From Hymenolepis diminuta (lineage: Eukaryota; Platyhelminthes; Cestoda; Cyclophyllidea; Hymenolepididae), in NCBI GenBank assembly GCA_900708905.1, contig CAADRB010000024.1:1989138-2053137 (forward strand): a stretch of DNA of 64,000 nucleotides. The letters run 5' to 3'. The translations under genes were made by a program, and so were the position numbers. Below the pieces are notes generated by a model. That model ran no database searches, was not told where the DNA came from, and saw only the letters and a program-made list of their open reading frames with translations. Positions 36,953-49,000 of the stretch are shown one piece after another. Position 1 is the stretch's first letter, and the number at the start of each line of letters is the position of its first letter.

Positions 36953-36987
36953 ATCTGCTGCTAAGTAACTTGACTACAGATAATTAA
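36953..36987 (+). CDS. TNK2-like: Possible alternative last exon of the kinase
   Basis: A very good pyrimidine tract (ACCTATCTCTTTCTCTTTTCAG) precedes 36953. Joined to the exon ending at 35313 in phase 1, it reads DLLLSNLTTDN and stops at 36985-36987. It may instead be a spliced 3' UTR exon. It lies 1.4 kb beyond the main stop, in a stretch with CT-rich runs. Confidence 0.35.
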
Positions 36988-38229
36988 ACTACAAGACCAT
37001 ATGTACCGCCTTCCCTCCCCGATTTGCTGTTTAAAATAACCAAATTATCAATGTATCGTCCTGCCTTCCCCCCTTGCTTTGTTTTGTCGCTAAAACCCTG
37101 CTCTGAAAACTGATCGCTCCCCTGTTCGCGCCCTCAAAAACAATCCGTTTAGGCCACTTCTCGCCATCTATTATTACTATGAGCATTCACTTATATTCAT
37201 TCACACGCATATGACATGCGTGCATCGCTGCTTGCATTTTAAATGATGATAAAATGTTCTCTTTATCTAACACTCTCTTTGAATTGAAGTGCTTTTTCGG
37301 GGGTGTGCAGCAAGGATAGTAATGACCTGGAGGGGAGTTATTTTAGGATTCGATGTGGAATTGCGTAGCTTTGGTAAGAGTATTGAAAATCAGTAGGCAC
37401 TTACCGTTAGCCTAGCGCTTACGATTCTGCTGATGAGGAACAACTGATATTTTGATCGATTGACGAGGGGCGCCTATAGACACATTCATTAAAACGCGGA
37501 TGGCGACTCCCCATCATCGATGATTAACTAATAAGCTTCCCAAGACCTATGAAAGCTATATAGGGATACTGAGAAAGACTGTAGCAAGAAAAGGTTCCAA
37601 AGGGGTCGGTTATTCGAGTGATCAGTGCTCATAAGGGCAATCGGACTATCGGCGTAGATAAAATTGAGCTTTGCCAAAAGGTAACAGTTAACAGCTGAAC
37701 AAAAGTGCTTATTCAAAGAGAGATCTCCTTTAATTGGTGGGTTGGGGCATATTCATTAACTCTACCTTTGTATATTATAAGGACAAGGAGATGCAAAGAT
37801 GAAATTTTAAGACTTAGGTTCTGTAAGTAGGAATTATTAGATTGAGATATTTAAGTTCGGTTGAATTTTATTGCAAATATTGTAGTCCTACTCTGAATGT
37901 CGGTTTTTCATGCATGAAGATCAGCATTCATCTCTATTTTCACAGTCGCGTATTCCATTTTTTCAGCAGAAGATTATAACACCTGGCGTCAAGCCAATCT
38001 CATTTCATTAACTACAGTGAGGTTAGTTGGTATTTTATCGAACTTCCACCTACTTCCGGAGTCATTACCGATTGACTATAACATACGTGCCGTCTACTGA
38101 TTAAATGCTAAGGTTTATTTTTGGGGTCATCTTTTGGCTTTTATCATCCTTCAATCTTATCCATTATCCGTATGAAGAAAAAACGAAACGAAGAGGCGAG
38201 ACCGACCCTCCTCGATTAAATAATACCGA

Positions 38230-38451
38230 TCAATTACCACTGACAAGTATTTCCTGCGATCCAGGGGACGAATCATGAAAGTTTTTAAACTCGAACTGAC
38301 AGTTTTGTAAATATTGTACAACCCGAACCGGAACATCAAATGAAGTAAGACTCTTGACGTTGCTCTCCGCATCCTTTTGACTCCCCCGACTCTCATCACT
38401 TTTGAAGTCTTCATTATTCGTTGTCACTCGATTCCCCCATTTAAAACTCAT
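38230..38451 (-). CDS. Orphan open frame, unrecognised
   Basis: ATG at 38451 to TGA at 38230, 73 residues. The product is polar and mixed (KWGNRVTTNNEDFKSDESRG and on), unlike the hydrophobic strings of most chance frames here, and the frame is open upstream of the ATG as well. No domain, no clear promoter or splice sites. It could be a small gene, an exon of something unseen, or chance. Confidence 0.2.
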   Translation of the reverse strand: MSFKWGNRVTTNNEDFKSDESRGSQKDAESNVKSLTSFDVPVRVVQYLQNCQFEFKNFHDSSPGSQEILVSGN

Positions 38452-39279
38452 AAATTTCTTTAACACTCGTTTGAATAATAATAATCTTTCAGTACTAATC
38501 TTTTCAAATATATTTATAATATAATCAATCAAGATATGGGCAATTGCAGTTCTACCAAAATGTTAGCCCATCTTAACCCTCCTCTCATATTAAATTGCTA
38601 TCGAAAATTTAATTTTACGTTGGGAATTGTTTTATGATGAAAAACAAAATACATTCAGAAAAAAATTTTGTGGCAAATGGTTTAATTGTTGATTTGTTTT
38701 AATTTTTCCAGGTTAAGTTCATTGCTAAAAAATGAACATCAGTACGTGTGTAATAGAGATAGAATTTAGATCAAATTCTTGGAGATTTTATTCGGATGCA
38801 TTTAAATATACTGTAATTAGGCTATTATTTTATTAAATTATTTAATTTTTTAGGGAAGGAACTGCATAGGACCATCAGAGTTTAGGTGGAAGAGAGACTC
38901 GTTTTTACTTCTGTTTAAACACGTCTGCAAAGGTTTCAAGAGACATTTCAGGGGTGTGTTCTCTGTGAGTTTTACAACGATTAAATGGGAATTAAATGGT
39001 GATTATTTACTTTAGCTAAATGGAACCTGCCGTCAATCCTTCAAGCTATTTATTGTAGAGTCTAACTATTCTTACCGAGTACATTAAGTGCGTGTCTAAA
39101 AATCCTTCAAGACAGACTGGTCGGCGGACAGCTAGAGCGTGGCTATTTGGCTGTATCCAAACCACCACTTAAGAAACTAACACGAAGGTATAGAGATGCT
39201 GTGTCTGGCCCAGAACCATGAGGGTAGACAGGATAAAGTGAGATAGCTCTAATCCTGACAATGAAGCAACTTTGGGAGC

Positions 39280-39390
39280 CTGACCAAAGTAAGCTTAGAA
39301 GTATCTTCCTAATGGCTGACAGCGCAACACAACCCTTCTCAAAATGAGAAAATCAAGTGCTGAATTAGGCAAATGTGTATTGGACAAACG
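39280..39390. repeat. Weak dispersed repeat, copy 1
   Basis: TATCTTCCTAATGGCTGACA and CCCTTCTCAAAATGAGAA resemble ATCATCTTCCTGAAGGCTAA and GCCTTCCTCATATCAGAA at 42305-42360. Possibly an old repeat of a second family. Similarity judged by eye. Confidence 0.25.
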
Positions 39391-41428
39391 TAGCGGAATA
39401 AGGGAGGAAGGAGGAAAGGAGTAAGATGAGGTACTGGGGAATGGAAGAGAAAGGAAAAGCGTCAGTACTCATAATATTTCTTATCAATGATAAAGCATGA
39501 GGACCGCATGCGGGTTGGGTATTATCGCATAAGAAGCGTGATCTCATTAGATCTTTGTCAAATCACATCTCATAGATGAGGCAAGTAAATATGGAATCTC
39601 TTTAAGATGTATGAAAGACTAAAATAAATATCATCATGCCTCATGACAACAAAACTTCCAACAAGAGCGACCCCATAAAGGTGAACATAAGTCTGATTAA
39701 GCCAATGGCGACAGCTTCCAGTTCGGCTTTCCCAATGATTTTCGTGTAAGCGTGTAGGCCTCTGTATTGGCACTGATGAGGTTGCTGGTTTATCAACAAG
39801 CAGATGGTATTATTCTTAACCTGGACAAAGAGCGACCTCTGTGGCGTTGAGTGGCATGTCACCACTATTTTCGAAGGCAAGGAAATTAACAAACATGGTG
39901 CTTCTATTAAATGTCAAAATAATTTCTTCAGTGCTTCCATTATTTTGATGTGTGGAAGGTGATTTGAAATGGAATTTGAGTGCTGATTTGAGGTTTTGTA
40001 TAAAATGCGTAGAGATTCTGCTGGTATATCATCGTTATTAGTTCGGACGATAGAAACTCAATCGATGTAATTTCCCGCTTGAAATGCTGAAGGTATTATG
40101 GAGGACTGATATTTTTTGTTGGGAAATTCTGCTAGTCTCCCTTAATGTGTGCATTAACCTTACCACCAAAGTATGTTATTCACAATACAACTTAAATTTA
40201 GTAATTCCGGAACAGAATTAATTTTCTTTCATTCAGAGGTGCTGTCAAAAATTTAAGTGGTCGAATTTTTTCATTGAATTACCATTTTATATAAAACGAT
40301 AACTTCAGTACTCTGGGAGTCAAGCTGACAACACCTTTCAATTAATGAGAATCCGATTATCTCTTCTTTAATGCAAAGGCGTATTTATAGGGAGGGGTAT
40401 GTACACACCTTAATGCAGGAGTAGATTGGCATCTGTTAAATAGTCGCCGCCATACTTGGATCGATATCACGGAAGGTTAATCAGCAAGCCAAAATACGTG
40501 TAATTAAAGATAATCTAATTTTACCTGATTTCAAATTTATCTACTGCACTTGTTGCTATTCGCATGATCAATGAATGACTGACTAAACGATATTATTTGT
40601 TTAGATGAACGTCAAAATAGGTCAGCTGTCCTGATTCCCTATTTTTTATAAACTCCAGACCAATATAAATAAGATCAAAATGCATTAAATGATCGTTCAC
40701 ATCTAATCCCGGAAATGTGTGTCGCCATAATGAGTCATATAGGTTGGCTGCAATTCTCTACTACGAAAATGGGATTACGCGGTTATGCTTTGTTTTAATG
40801 TGGACAATTCAAGTCCCACAGTTGGTCTTTTTGTTCATTTAATCGTTCTGATTGTATCTGAGAGGCAACATATGGGCTTTCTGGTTTTGACACCTCGACA
40901 TTTGGATTAAGCTGAATTAAAGAAAGCTGTTCTCTATCTGATAGTGGCCTGGCTTTCAGCGAAAAATCGGAATACATAATCCTCATTGGTAGGCAAATGA
41001 ATAACATTGTATTGGAATCTCTTCTACCAGAGCTTGAATAAAATGTAATCCGTGATATTGAGGAAAAGATTAATATAGGACAGTTAGGATTTTGGAAACT
41101 CGATTCACATCCAGACATTCATCTTCCTTGGATCCGAGTAGCTTGCTCTTCTTACATAAATATCTAACATTCCTTTGAAGAGATTTATTCCGTGAATGCG
41201 ATGAGATGGAATGCCATCGTGAGTCTCTTAACATATCACTATAAGTCATAAATGATAAATAGACGTGAAAATTGTAAAGTGGCGTAATAAAGGAATAGAT
41301 CAATGGTCGAGATGACCATAATGTATATTATTTTACCCTTCGAAATCGATATAGAGTTCAAAAAGTCATATGAACAGGTTACGCAATTCACTTATATGGT
41401 TAGAAGTGTTCAATCACCGTACACACTA

Positions 41429-41457
41429 TACACTGTGTGTACACTGCACACAGTGTA
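41429..41457. repeat. Perfect palindrome with 11-base arms
   Basis: TACACTGTGTG and CACACAGTGTA flank the 7-base spacer TACACTG. It could form a hairpin. It sits in a CA/TG-rich patch and is not close to any gene. Confidence 0.7.
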
Positions 41458-42289
41458 CACCACCCCTAAGTATTGAGGGGATATATAAATATAAACATAT
41501 ATGTTCAACGATGTATATGTTTTCATCGAGCATTGTCAAGCATGTTCAGTCTTCATGCTGAGTACAATAAGATTAGCTTCTAGAAATATTGATTGTTGAG
41601 CTTTGGAATTTTATTATCCGGCGTTGATAGCTGTCTGTTTATAACAAAAGTTGTCAGCAATTGTCTAGATCATATTAGATAAGGATTATAACCTTCTCTG
41701 GGTCTCAAATTTCAGATTTCTCCACTAAAGAATAAAATTCCACCTTTTTTTTATATGAACAACAATTTGAGATTCTGCATAACAAATAAAATGGGAAATT
41801 TTCTTTGCCTAGCTTAAGTAAATTTAAGTAATCAGATTTGCCATTAAAAACTTTAAGGACATCACCTGAAGGTTGCCAAAGTTGATGAATTTTGATAGCT
41901 GTGACAACTTTCCAGCTGTCGGTCACCATTATGGAGATACTACAGAGTCTCAGAGCTCGATAAACGCATACCTATTCCTAAAACTGGTCCCAAATCCATT
42001 TTACAAAAGGACGTCCGAACATCAATTAGTTAACACAAGACCCTAATGACGTTAGATACTATTCTCGACAGGACACGCCCGGCAACGCGGGAAGGGTATG
42101 TGCTTAAAAACACCACGTAGGGATCACTTAGCTATCGCACCAAGGTCATGCGATCCTCTACGAATTTACACATGTATATTTATTTAGTAATCAGGATGGT
42201 TTTCCACACAAGTTTAATCCATATTAAGAGTCCATTGAGAGTTTAAACAGACACCAAATCCTGTAGCACCTCTTTAGGAGTCCGACTAA

Positions 42290-42380
42290 ATTATCTCCTT
42301 GCGAAATGAATCATCTTCCTGAAGGCTAATAGAACAAAACGCCTTCCTCATATCAGAAGACCAAAATTTGAGTCGGACAT
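42290..42380. repeat. Weak dispersed repeat, copy 2
   Basis: Counterpart of the stretch at 39280-39390. Both lie in the same intergenic region and in the same orientation. Too divergent to name a family. Confidence 0.25.
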
Positions 42381-44895
42381 AGGGTATACTAAATTACAGG
42401 AAGAAGTGCTAGAAAGTGAAGTAGTAAGAAAAGCTGAAAGGGATATGCGTTGGTGTATAGGGAATATTGACAGGTTATGATGCAGATGCCAAAGTAGGAC
42501 ATTCTAAGAGGAGCTGACCCTTTTACATCCTTTGTTCATTTAATGGGCAACCAATAAAAAATCCTACGATAAACAGGACATTGCAAACATGTGAGTCAAC
42601 GTGTGCGTTCCAGAGAATGCAACGAGGTGATGGCAATTAAAATCAATCTACAAATCATGCAAGCATTTCGGAGGAAAAAAGTTTTCAGTAAAATGAAATT
42701 GCTCATGTTGATCTTTAATAGATTTCTCATTTTTATTTACCTATAAAAGCGAAATAATACCTACTCTAGCATTTATATTGCTTTTTGAGTACTTTCTGAG
42801 TCTAAGCCCTCTTGATCACCACATTGTAAAATTACGAAATGTAGTGAAATAAATGACTTTTTCATTTATCGATTTCCTTAAGTCATTTTACAAAATGTTG
42901 TTTTTGTTAATGTGTAATAAATTGGTTTTTTTTATTATTTTTTATGATCTAACTAGCTTAGTAAAGTTCAATATGTAGGTGTTAAAAATAGGGTAGGGGT
43001 GGGGAAGGGTGAGTCCTTGGCAAGACTCTGAGTAAAAGCTAAAATTTACGAAGCAGAAAGTAGAGAAAATTTGTAATCCAGCTAAGATAACAGTTAATGG
43101 AAATGACCACATTTCGTTTATAAATCGACAAAAGTAGAGAGTACTGTTTGGTACACCTAGGTTCACATTCTCAGATTTGAAGAGATAAACAACCATCTGG
43201 AGTTCTAGGAAATATAATTCAATATCGACCTCCATATGTCTGGTCTGGGGACAGACAGTTAGCATTTCTTAGGTTGCGTCCATGTCCGAATATTGCCTAT
43301 ATTATTGGCGAGATGTAAGTTCGCGTAATTTGCTCTTGATGTCTTGACACAGGACAAACGGACAAAATTGGAGGTAGGCTAAAACCCTAGAAATAGTATA
43401 ATTTCACGCCTTGGTCTTCCTGCTTAGTAGACTGATCGAATTCATCCACCATTAGAAATCATAGTCACCTACGTATTATACATCAGTTTTAGGGAGCTCT
43501 AGCACTAACACTTTCTGTGTTTTGACGTCGGGTTAAGATAGTTACTAGAGTAATAAATTTGGGGTTAAGTCAATAGCTTAAAATGCAACGAGAATCTTTA
43601 TAGGGTAGTTAGGAAGTGATTAGAAAACTGCTATAGTCCATAATAAAGGTATTAACTAACGTCCTGGCTGCTATAATAGCGCATTGCTATGTCGCCATAA
43701 CCTGAGTAGATATTTGTCATCGAGAGTCAAGATTATGCTGGACTCCAGGCAGACGATAGCCAAATTGACTGGTTCTAACAATAGCACAAGTGTTTAATGA
43801 GATCCCCTCAAAAAGTAACTTTGATTTACGACTAAAATACTTACATTAAAGTTTTAATTTATTATGTAAAACTGCGCACTCACTATAAACACATACACAT
43901 CCCATTCTGAAACTAATTTATAATCTTTGATGTCCAGTTTATTAGCTCTCATGCATACAAAGCGTCTTACATCTTATATTTTGCTAACTGTCTATCCTAT
44001 TACTTTATTCTTCACTGCACTGATGAACACGCATGTTAGATATGCTCTTGGCTATTAGAAGAAGCAAGTTTATCGAGATGACACTACCAATCAAACTATT
44101 AATAAGCTCTGAACATTTTGGACAAGAATCTATATCAAATGGATTCTATTAACTCTACTCCCTTGCTCATACCTGGAAATGCAGTCCCATTACTGGCCAA
44201 CCAGGCAGGTAATTTTTCCCATATAAAGAAACGTTATAACAACTCTTTTAGGAGTTTTCGCCCTGCTAGATCTAAGACATAAAAACCACAGCATGTCTAA
44301 TTTGCTACAAAACAATCTCGCAACACCAGCCTAGGCCTGTGTTCTAGAACTCTTACATTGAATATACTTTACCACTGAGCATACCCTTATTTTCCTCACT
44401 TAATTATTCCACATTTTCGATAACTGTATCCTGTTAACGCAGATTCATTCCCATCCGGATGTACATTTACGATCTCCCTCTTATTAGCTACTGATAACTC
44501 TAATAAACTAGCACTAAAATTCTCAAATCCATAGATATTTTGCTCCCAATCCTTCTTATTCGATAGGTAATAAGTAACTGGTTAACTACGCGTATATTGT
44601 ATGAGAAAGAAATGTACCGAGATGAACACAACGATATAAAGGGGAGGGAAGTGCACGGCAGCAATAATGATGACAAGATGATGACGTAAGGGTAATAAGA
44701 GATTTAGTAGATCATGACGATTGATAAAATTAATCGTTGCGGTGGCGATTGACGGGGCAGGGGAGAATGATTAAAATACAATGAACTGAGCACAATAAAA
44801 GCAATACAACATCAAAGCCGATGAGAAAATTGTCGTGCAAGTGGAAAAAAATGAGTTGAAAGTGTAAATCCCTCCTTGCTTCGTGCAACCTCGAG

Positions 44896-45101
44896 TTAAG
44901 ATGAAGCATTGGCATCATCTGCATTATTGTCATCGACAGCAGGTGCTGAAGTGTCCGATTTCGCAGCGGCCTTTTTCGGACGTCCACCTCCCTTCTTGTG
45001 AGTTCGTCGAGGTTTCGACAAGACAACAGGAGCTGAATGTTTGCGCAACTGACGAGCGGAGTTCACGTCAGCAAGACCACTGTTACCAAGCAGTAATTTA
45101 G
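44896..45101 (-). CDS. Small basic protein, exon 3
   Basis: 206 nt after TTTTGTAG, phase 1 in. It encodes AKLLLGNSGLADVNSARQLR, the basic GGGRPKK segment, the acidic tail and TAA. The + strand open frame across it (44883-45101) is a shadow. Confidence 0.82.
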
Positions 45102-46025
45102 CTACAAAAGAAAGCCGCAATCATAGGGTGATCTAATTACTAGAGATAAGTAGCATGGAGCGAGGCCAAGAATACCTTCTTCGATAGTGCGTTTGATAGA
45201 TTGGCCCTTGCGCATAGTGGCCTTCCTAGCGGCTTTCTTTGCCTGAGTATTGAGGCGAGTGTCACCAAGCTTTTCATCACCGAGAAACTCTTTGGCAACC
45301 TAGGAAACACATTCGGCAACCAGTTAAATAAAAGACCCAGGATATTATAAGTATATAACACCAAATCCCATAATGCGACATCGCATGGCATAAATGCGAG
45401 AGTCGTACCTATGACTAATGTAGAAAAAACTCGTCCGACAAGTGATTCATCTAATTGAAGTGAAGATAAAGAGCGATGAGTCATAAAAAATATTCATTTA
45501 AATGAAAAAAATAGATCGAAGTCAAATTTTAAAACAATAAGGACGTTTAATTAGCAAATACAGATAGGGTAAAATAGATTTGAATACATAAAAGCAGATT
45601 TCAAACTGCAGCCAGCAACGGGATGAAATATAAAATATAGTAAAAGACTTTATGGAAATTTCGCAACAATTTCAAATGAAGAAATATTTGTATACCAAGC
45701 GTAAAATAAGCTTATATATGCTTGGTGGTGGACGATGAACAAAACTGCGTGATAACTGACAAATCTCTTTAAACCCGAGATTTAATATAGCTGACGCGCA
45801 GAAGCCGTATAAAAGAACTAACTATAAATTTTTCAAAAGTTGTGCATCAATTTTAATAGGGAAATATAGGAAAAATCATTCAATAAAACATGGCGGATTT
45901 GGGAAAATATTAAGACAGGTGAAACAACACAGAGGTAAGCCGCGCAACATTTCAGATTATGTGAAACATACCTTTGTTGTGACGACCATGGTCGATTCCC
46001 TTCCTAATTGTGGCTTTGCAGACAT
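44896..46025 (-). CDS. Small basic protein with AT-hook-like segment, gene span (3 exons)
   Basis: Exons 46025-45972, 45299-45176 and 45101-44896 join in phase (0, then 1) with GT/AG junctions to give 127 residues from ATG at 46025 to TAA at 44896. The first exon gives MSAKPQLGRESTMVVTTK. The middle is a Lys/Arg-rich, probably helical segment (NTQAKKAARKATMRKGQSIK). The end has RRTHKKGGGRPKKAAAKSD, similar to an AT-hook core (G-R-P flanked by basic residues), followed by an acidic, Asp/Asn/Ala-rich tail. This composition suggests a nuclear nucleic-acid-binding protein. I do not recognise the family and name no function. Confidence 0.8.
45176..45299 (-). CDS. Small basic protein, exon 2
   Basis: 124 nt between CCTAG and GTATTC, phase 0 in and phase 1 out. 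It encodes VAKEFLGDEKLGDTRLNTQA followed by the basic segment. Another open frame over the same bases (45140-45484) is a shadow. Confidence 0.82.
45300..45971 (-). other. Intron 1 of the small basic gene
   Basis: 672 bases, AT-rich. Nothing else seen. Confidence 0.75.
45972..46025 (-). CDS. Small basic protein, exon 1
   Basis: 18 codons from ATG, ending ACAAAG before GTATGT. No longer open frame leads in from upstream, and the context AAAAATGTCT is purine-rich, which supports this start. Confidence 0.7.
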
Positions 46026-49000
46026 TTTTGGCCGAAAAACTATAGCTTAATGAAAATTTACCAAAGGTGGCGGGCTTATAGGTTCAACGACGATGACCTA
46101 ATTTGACGGAATATTTTAACACAAGTTGAGAGTCGAGTAATAGTTAATTTAACGTTTAATGATGGAGTATTTGATTTTTAATAATGTGTTTATATTTTTT
46201 TAAAAAATAACTATAACTGGAGGACTGTTTGTTCTATTCTATTTGACATTTTAATTAAATCGGTCAATAATAGTTCAGTCTTTTTTAAATGTTCCACTTT
46301 TGATAATTATAAAATTGAAGCTAGCGTAACTTTAAGAAATTAAATTAGTTTAGACTAAAAATGCAAAAGCAACGAAATTGTTCTTATTCTCTTTTATTTG
46401 TATTTTTATGAGGAAACGATTTTGAGAATCCATCAGATCCATCGCCTCATAAGAATTAAGGGAAAAATTGACTGTTTCTATATACTGTACACCCCAATTT
46501 CACCAATTATGCTGCTTTCCAGTGATATCTCCAAATACTTAGTCCCACTTTGTAATAAGAATTAATTAATTTCCCGCTAATCTAATGCATCAAATAAAAT
46601 ATACTTTGCATCAAAGAGCGACGAAGTTTATATCTGAACATTTAAATATAAATGTAGGGTTGACCATTGGCCATTGATTTTTCAATTTAATAAATATCGA
46701 TTCCTCAACTTTGACTATTTAAAAACCTTAAGATAATTATCATCCAAAGTAGAGTATATATTAGGTAGTCACAAACTAATGTAGTGGGTGTATACATTTA
46801 TATTTACCCAGACTGATAAAAAATTAACCACTGCTTTATAATCTTTTGGCGTATTTCTAAATTTTCTGTAAAATATATAAACAAAATAAGAGGATAGGTA
46901 TGGCCTATAGTCCTATCCATCTAATATAGTCGTTGACCGACTTTTCATTTTGATAGCTTAACTGTGCTGTCGATATTATTAATTTCTACTCGTATATGAC
47001 TATTTTCTTGCATACAATAGTTACGGGGATTGATTGACGAATGATGACTTTATTATTCTTCATATCAAATTCATGTATTTTAGGTGCCGGCAAAGATTCT
47101 ACTTATCACATCTCAATCTCCATGGCCATTACTAAACTAACACCACCAAGATATGGTATTTAGCTAATTGGAGTACGTCTAAGATAAGTTAATAATTTAT
47201 TAAATATAAATGATCAGACTTGTGAGGACCTTGTTTGGGATTATAGAGAAGAAATAATAATAAGATAGAGGAGGAGAAGTATGGGAACGATTTGTTGACG
47301 AATTTCACAGCAATCTTGTTATAATCTATCCCTCTCTATAGGATACCTTAACCGACTCTAAGATTCTCAAAAACATTGCACTAATTACAACCCGACAACA
47401 CCACAATACAAAACGACCCAAACCACTATATCGACACAAGACGCACGTTTTCCTATCGATAGATCGGTTTACATTATGCGCCATTTATTACCGTAATGTA
47501 AATATATTCGTTCCAATAAAAGGGAATTAAAAGGTGGGAAATAAAGAATCTTACATTTAAGAATTATTTTGGAATAATGTTATTTTCTAATATGTAACAA
47601 ATCCATTGAATGAAAACTTAGTGAGCATTTACTTAACAATTTATTGGTACGATTTAAATTGAAATGGATTTTCAACAACCGTAAATTCTAAAATAAAAAT
47701 CTAAAAATTGCGCATCTCTTTGAATAATTATTGACGGATAAAGAATAAAAATTTTAAGTAAAAAATTTTTCCCAATTCAGGGACATTTATTGAAATCACT
47801 CTCGATATTATATAAGTGAAATTAAAATCCATAAGGAGGACAGGATTTCAAACTATGAAGTGGTAATTTATAATGGGGCCATCAATCTGGTTAAGATTCA
47901 TTTATAGGAATCTTTTTGGGATTTTTTAATATATTATCTGGAATTGTAGTTGTCACATATTAAATTTATAACCGTGAAACAGATTAGTAAACATTTCTTC
48001 TCAGGAAATGTTTTTTGAAAACAACTAACAGGAATGAAATTAATGAAATGAAGTGTTCAAAACCAATGGGGTTATTAGAATTTAGAAATATGCAATCAAA
48101 CAAATTCTCCCTCTAATTTAAATTAATAATGAAAAAAATATGTTGCTTCCCGTTTTTGGTTTAAAGATTTTTGTTATTTTCTTCATAGAATCGATAAGTT
48201 GTGAGAATTGACTTTCTCCCTATTTTTGAGCAGATACTCACAAAATCTCATTAAAAATTCATTAAAGTAAATTAAAACAACACTTTTCTAGGAAAAAACT
48301 TAAAATCTTCCCGTTTTGTGTTATTGATCATTACCTGTAGTCAGTCTTCCCTCAGGTCGGATGATGTGTGATTAGTACAGACCGCAATATTAAATAATTT
48401 AATATCTTTTAAATTTAAGTTAATAACTTTAAATTAAAAATGCCTCATCGTTCGAGCTACCTTCATCATAATTTAAATTAATTTCTACATTTTATTTTCT
48501 TGATGCATCAATGATTTTTGAATAAGTAGTACGATAGCAACTAAATGACACTGAAGTTTGCATATAGGTGAGTGTTAAAAGGAGATTGGATTTTCAACGT
48601 AGGTCCAAATACCTAATTCATTAAATCTGAGGAGATTAAAGGACCGCAGTGTAATGTGTGGTACATTTTATTTTCCAAATAGAACATCTGAGATTGAAAT
48701 TTTAAAATTATTTGTCACTTTGTTTGATGAATTATTTATAATCAGGGAATTAAATATGGCGAATATTTGCACGATTTTATCCCAAACTCTGAATAGTTTA
48801 TCCATTTAGAAAAAAACCATAATTTAACATTTCTTTTGCTCCACTTTTCTTACATTTGGAAAGAGTTTTAAGTGGTTTGATTTTAGAGTTTAATTAATAC
48901 ACTAACTTGACTATTTTAGCAATCATATTGATACATTTATCAGACAGAAAAGCTTAGTATTAGTTTGCGACATGAATGAAATGAGCCATATAAGATATCC

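Larger units (their letters stand above)
35521..44895. other. Convergent intergenic region
   Basis: 9.4 kb between the 3' end of the kinase (+) and the 3' end of the small basic gene (-). It holds the candidate last exon at 36953, an orphan open frame at 38230-38451, a - strand open frame at 40795-41118, two stretches with weak mutual similarity (39280-39390 and 42290-42380) and a perfect hairpin at 41429-41457. No recognisable gene. Confidence 0.6.

Noticed and set aside
37428..37470. Second CTGATGAG as a hammerhead core
   Set aside because: No stem II closing pair and no GAAA follow it.
39771..39810. Hammerhead ribozyme (CTGATGAG with a GTTG/CAAC stem)
   Set aside because: The obligatory GAAA after stem II is missing; the bases after the stem are AAGC.
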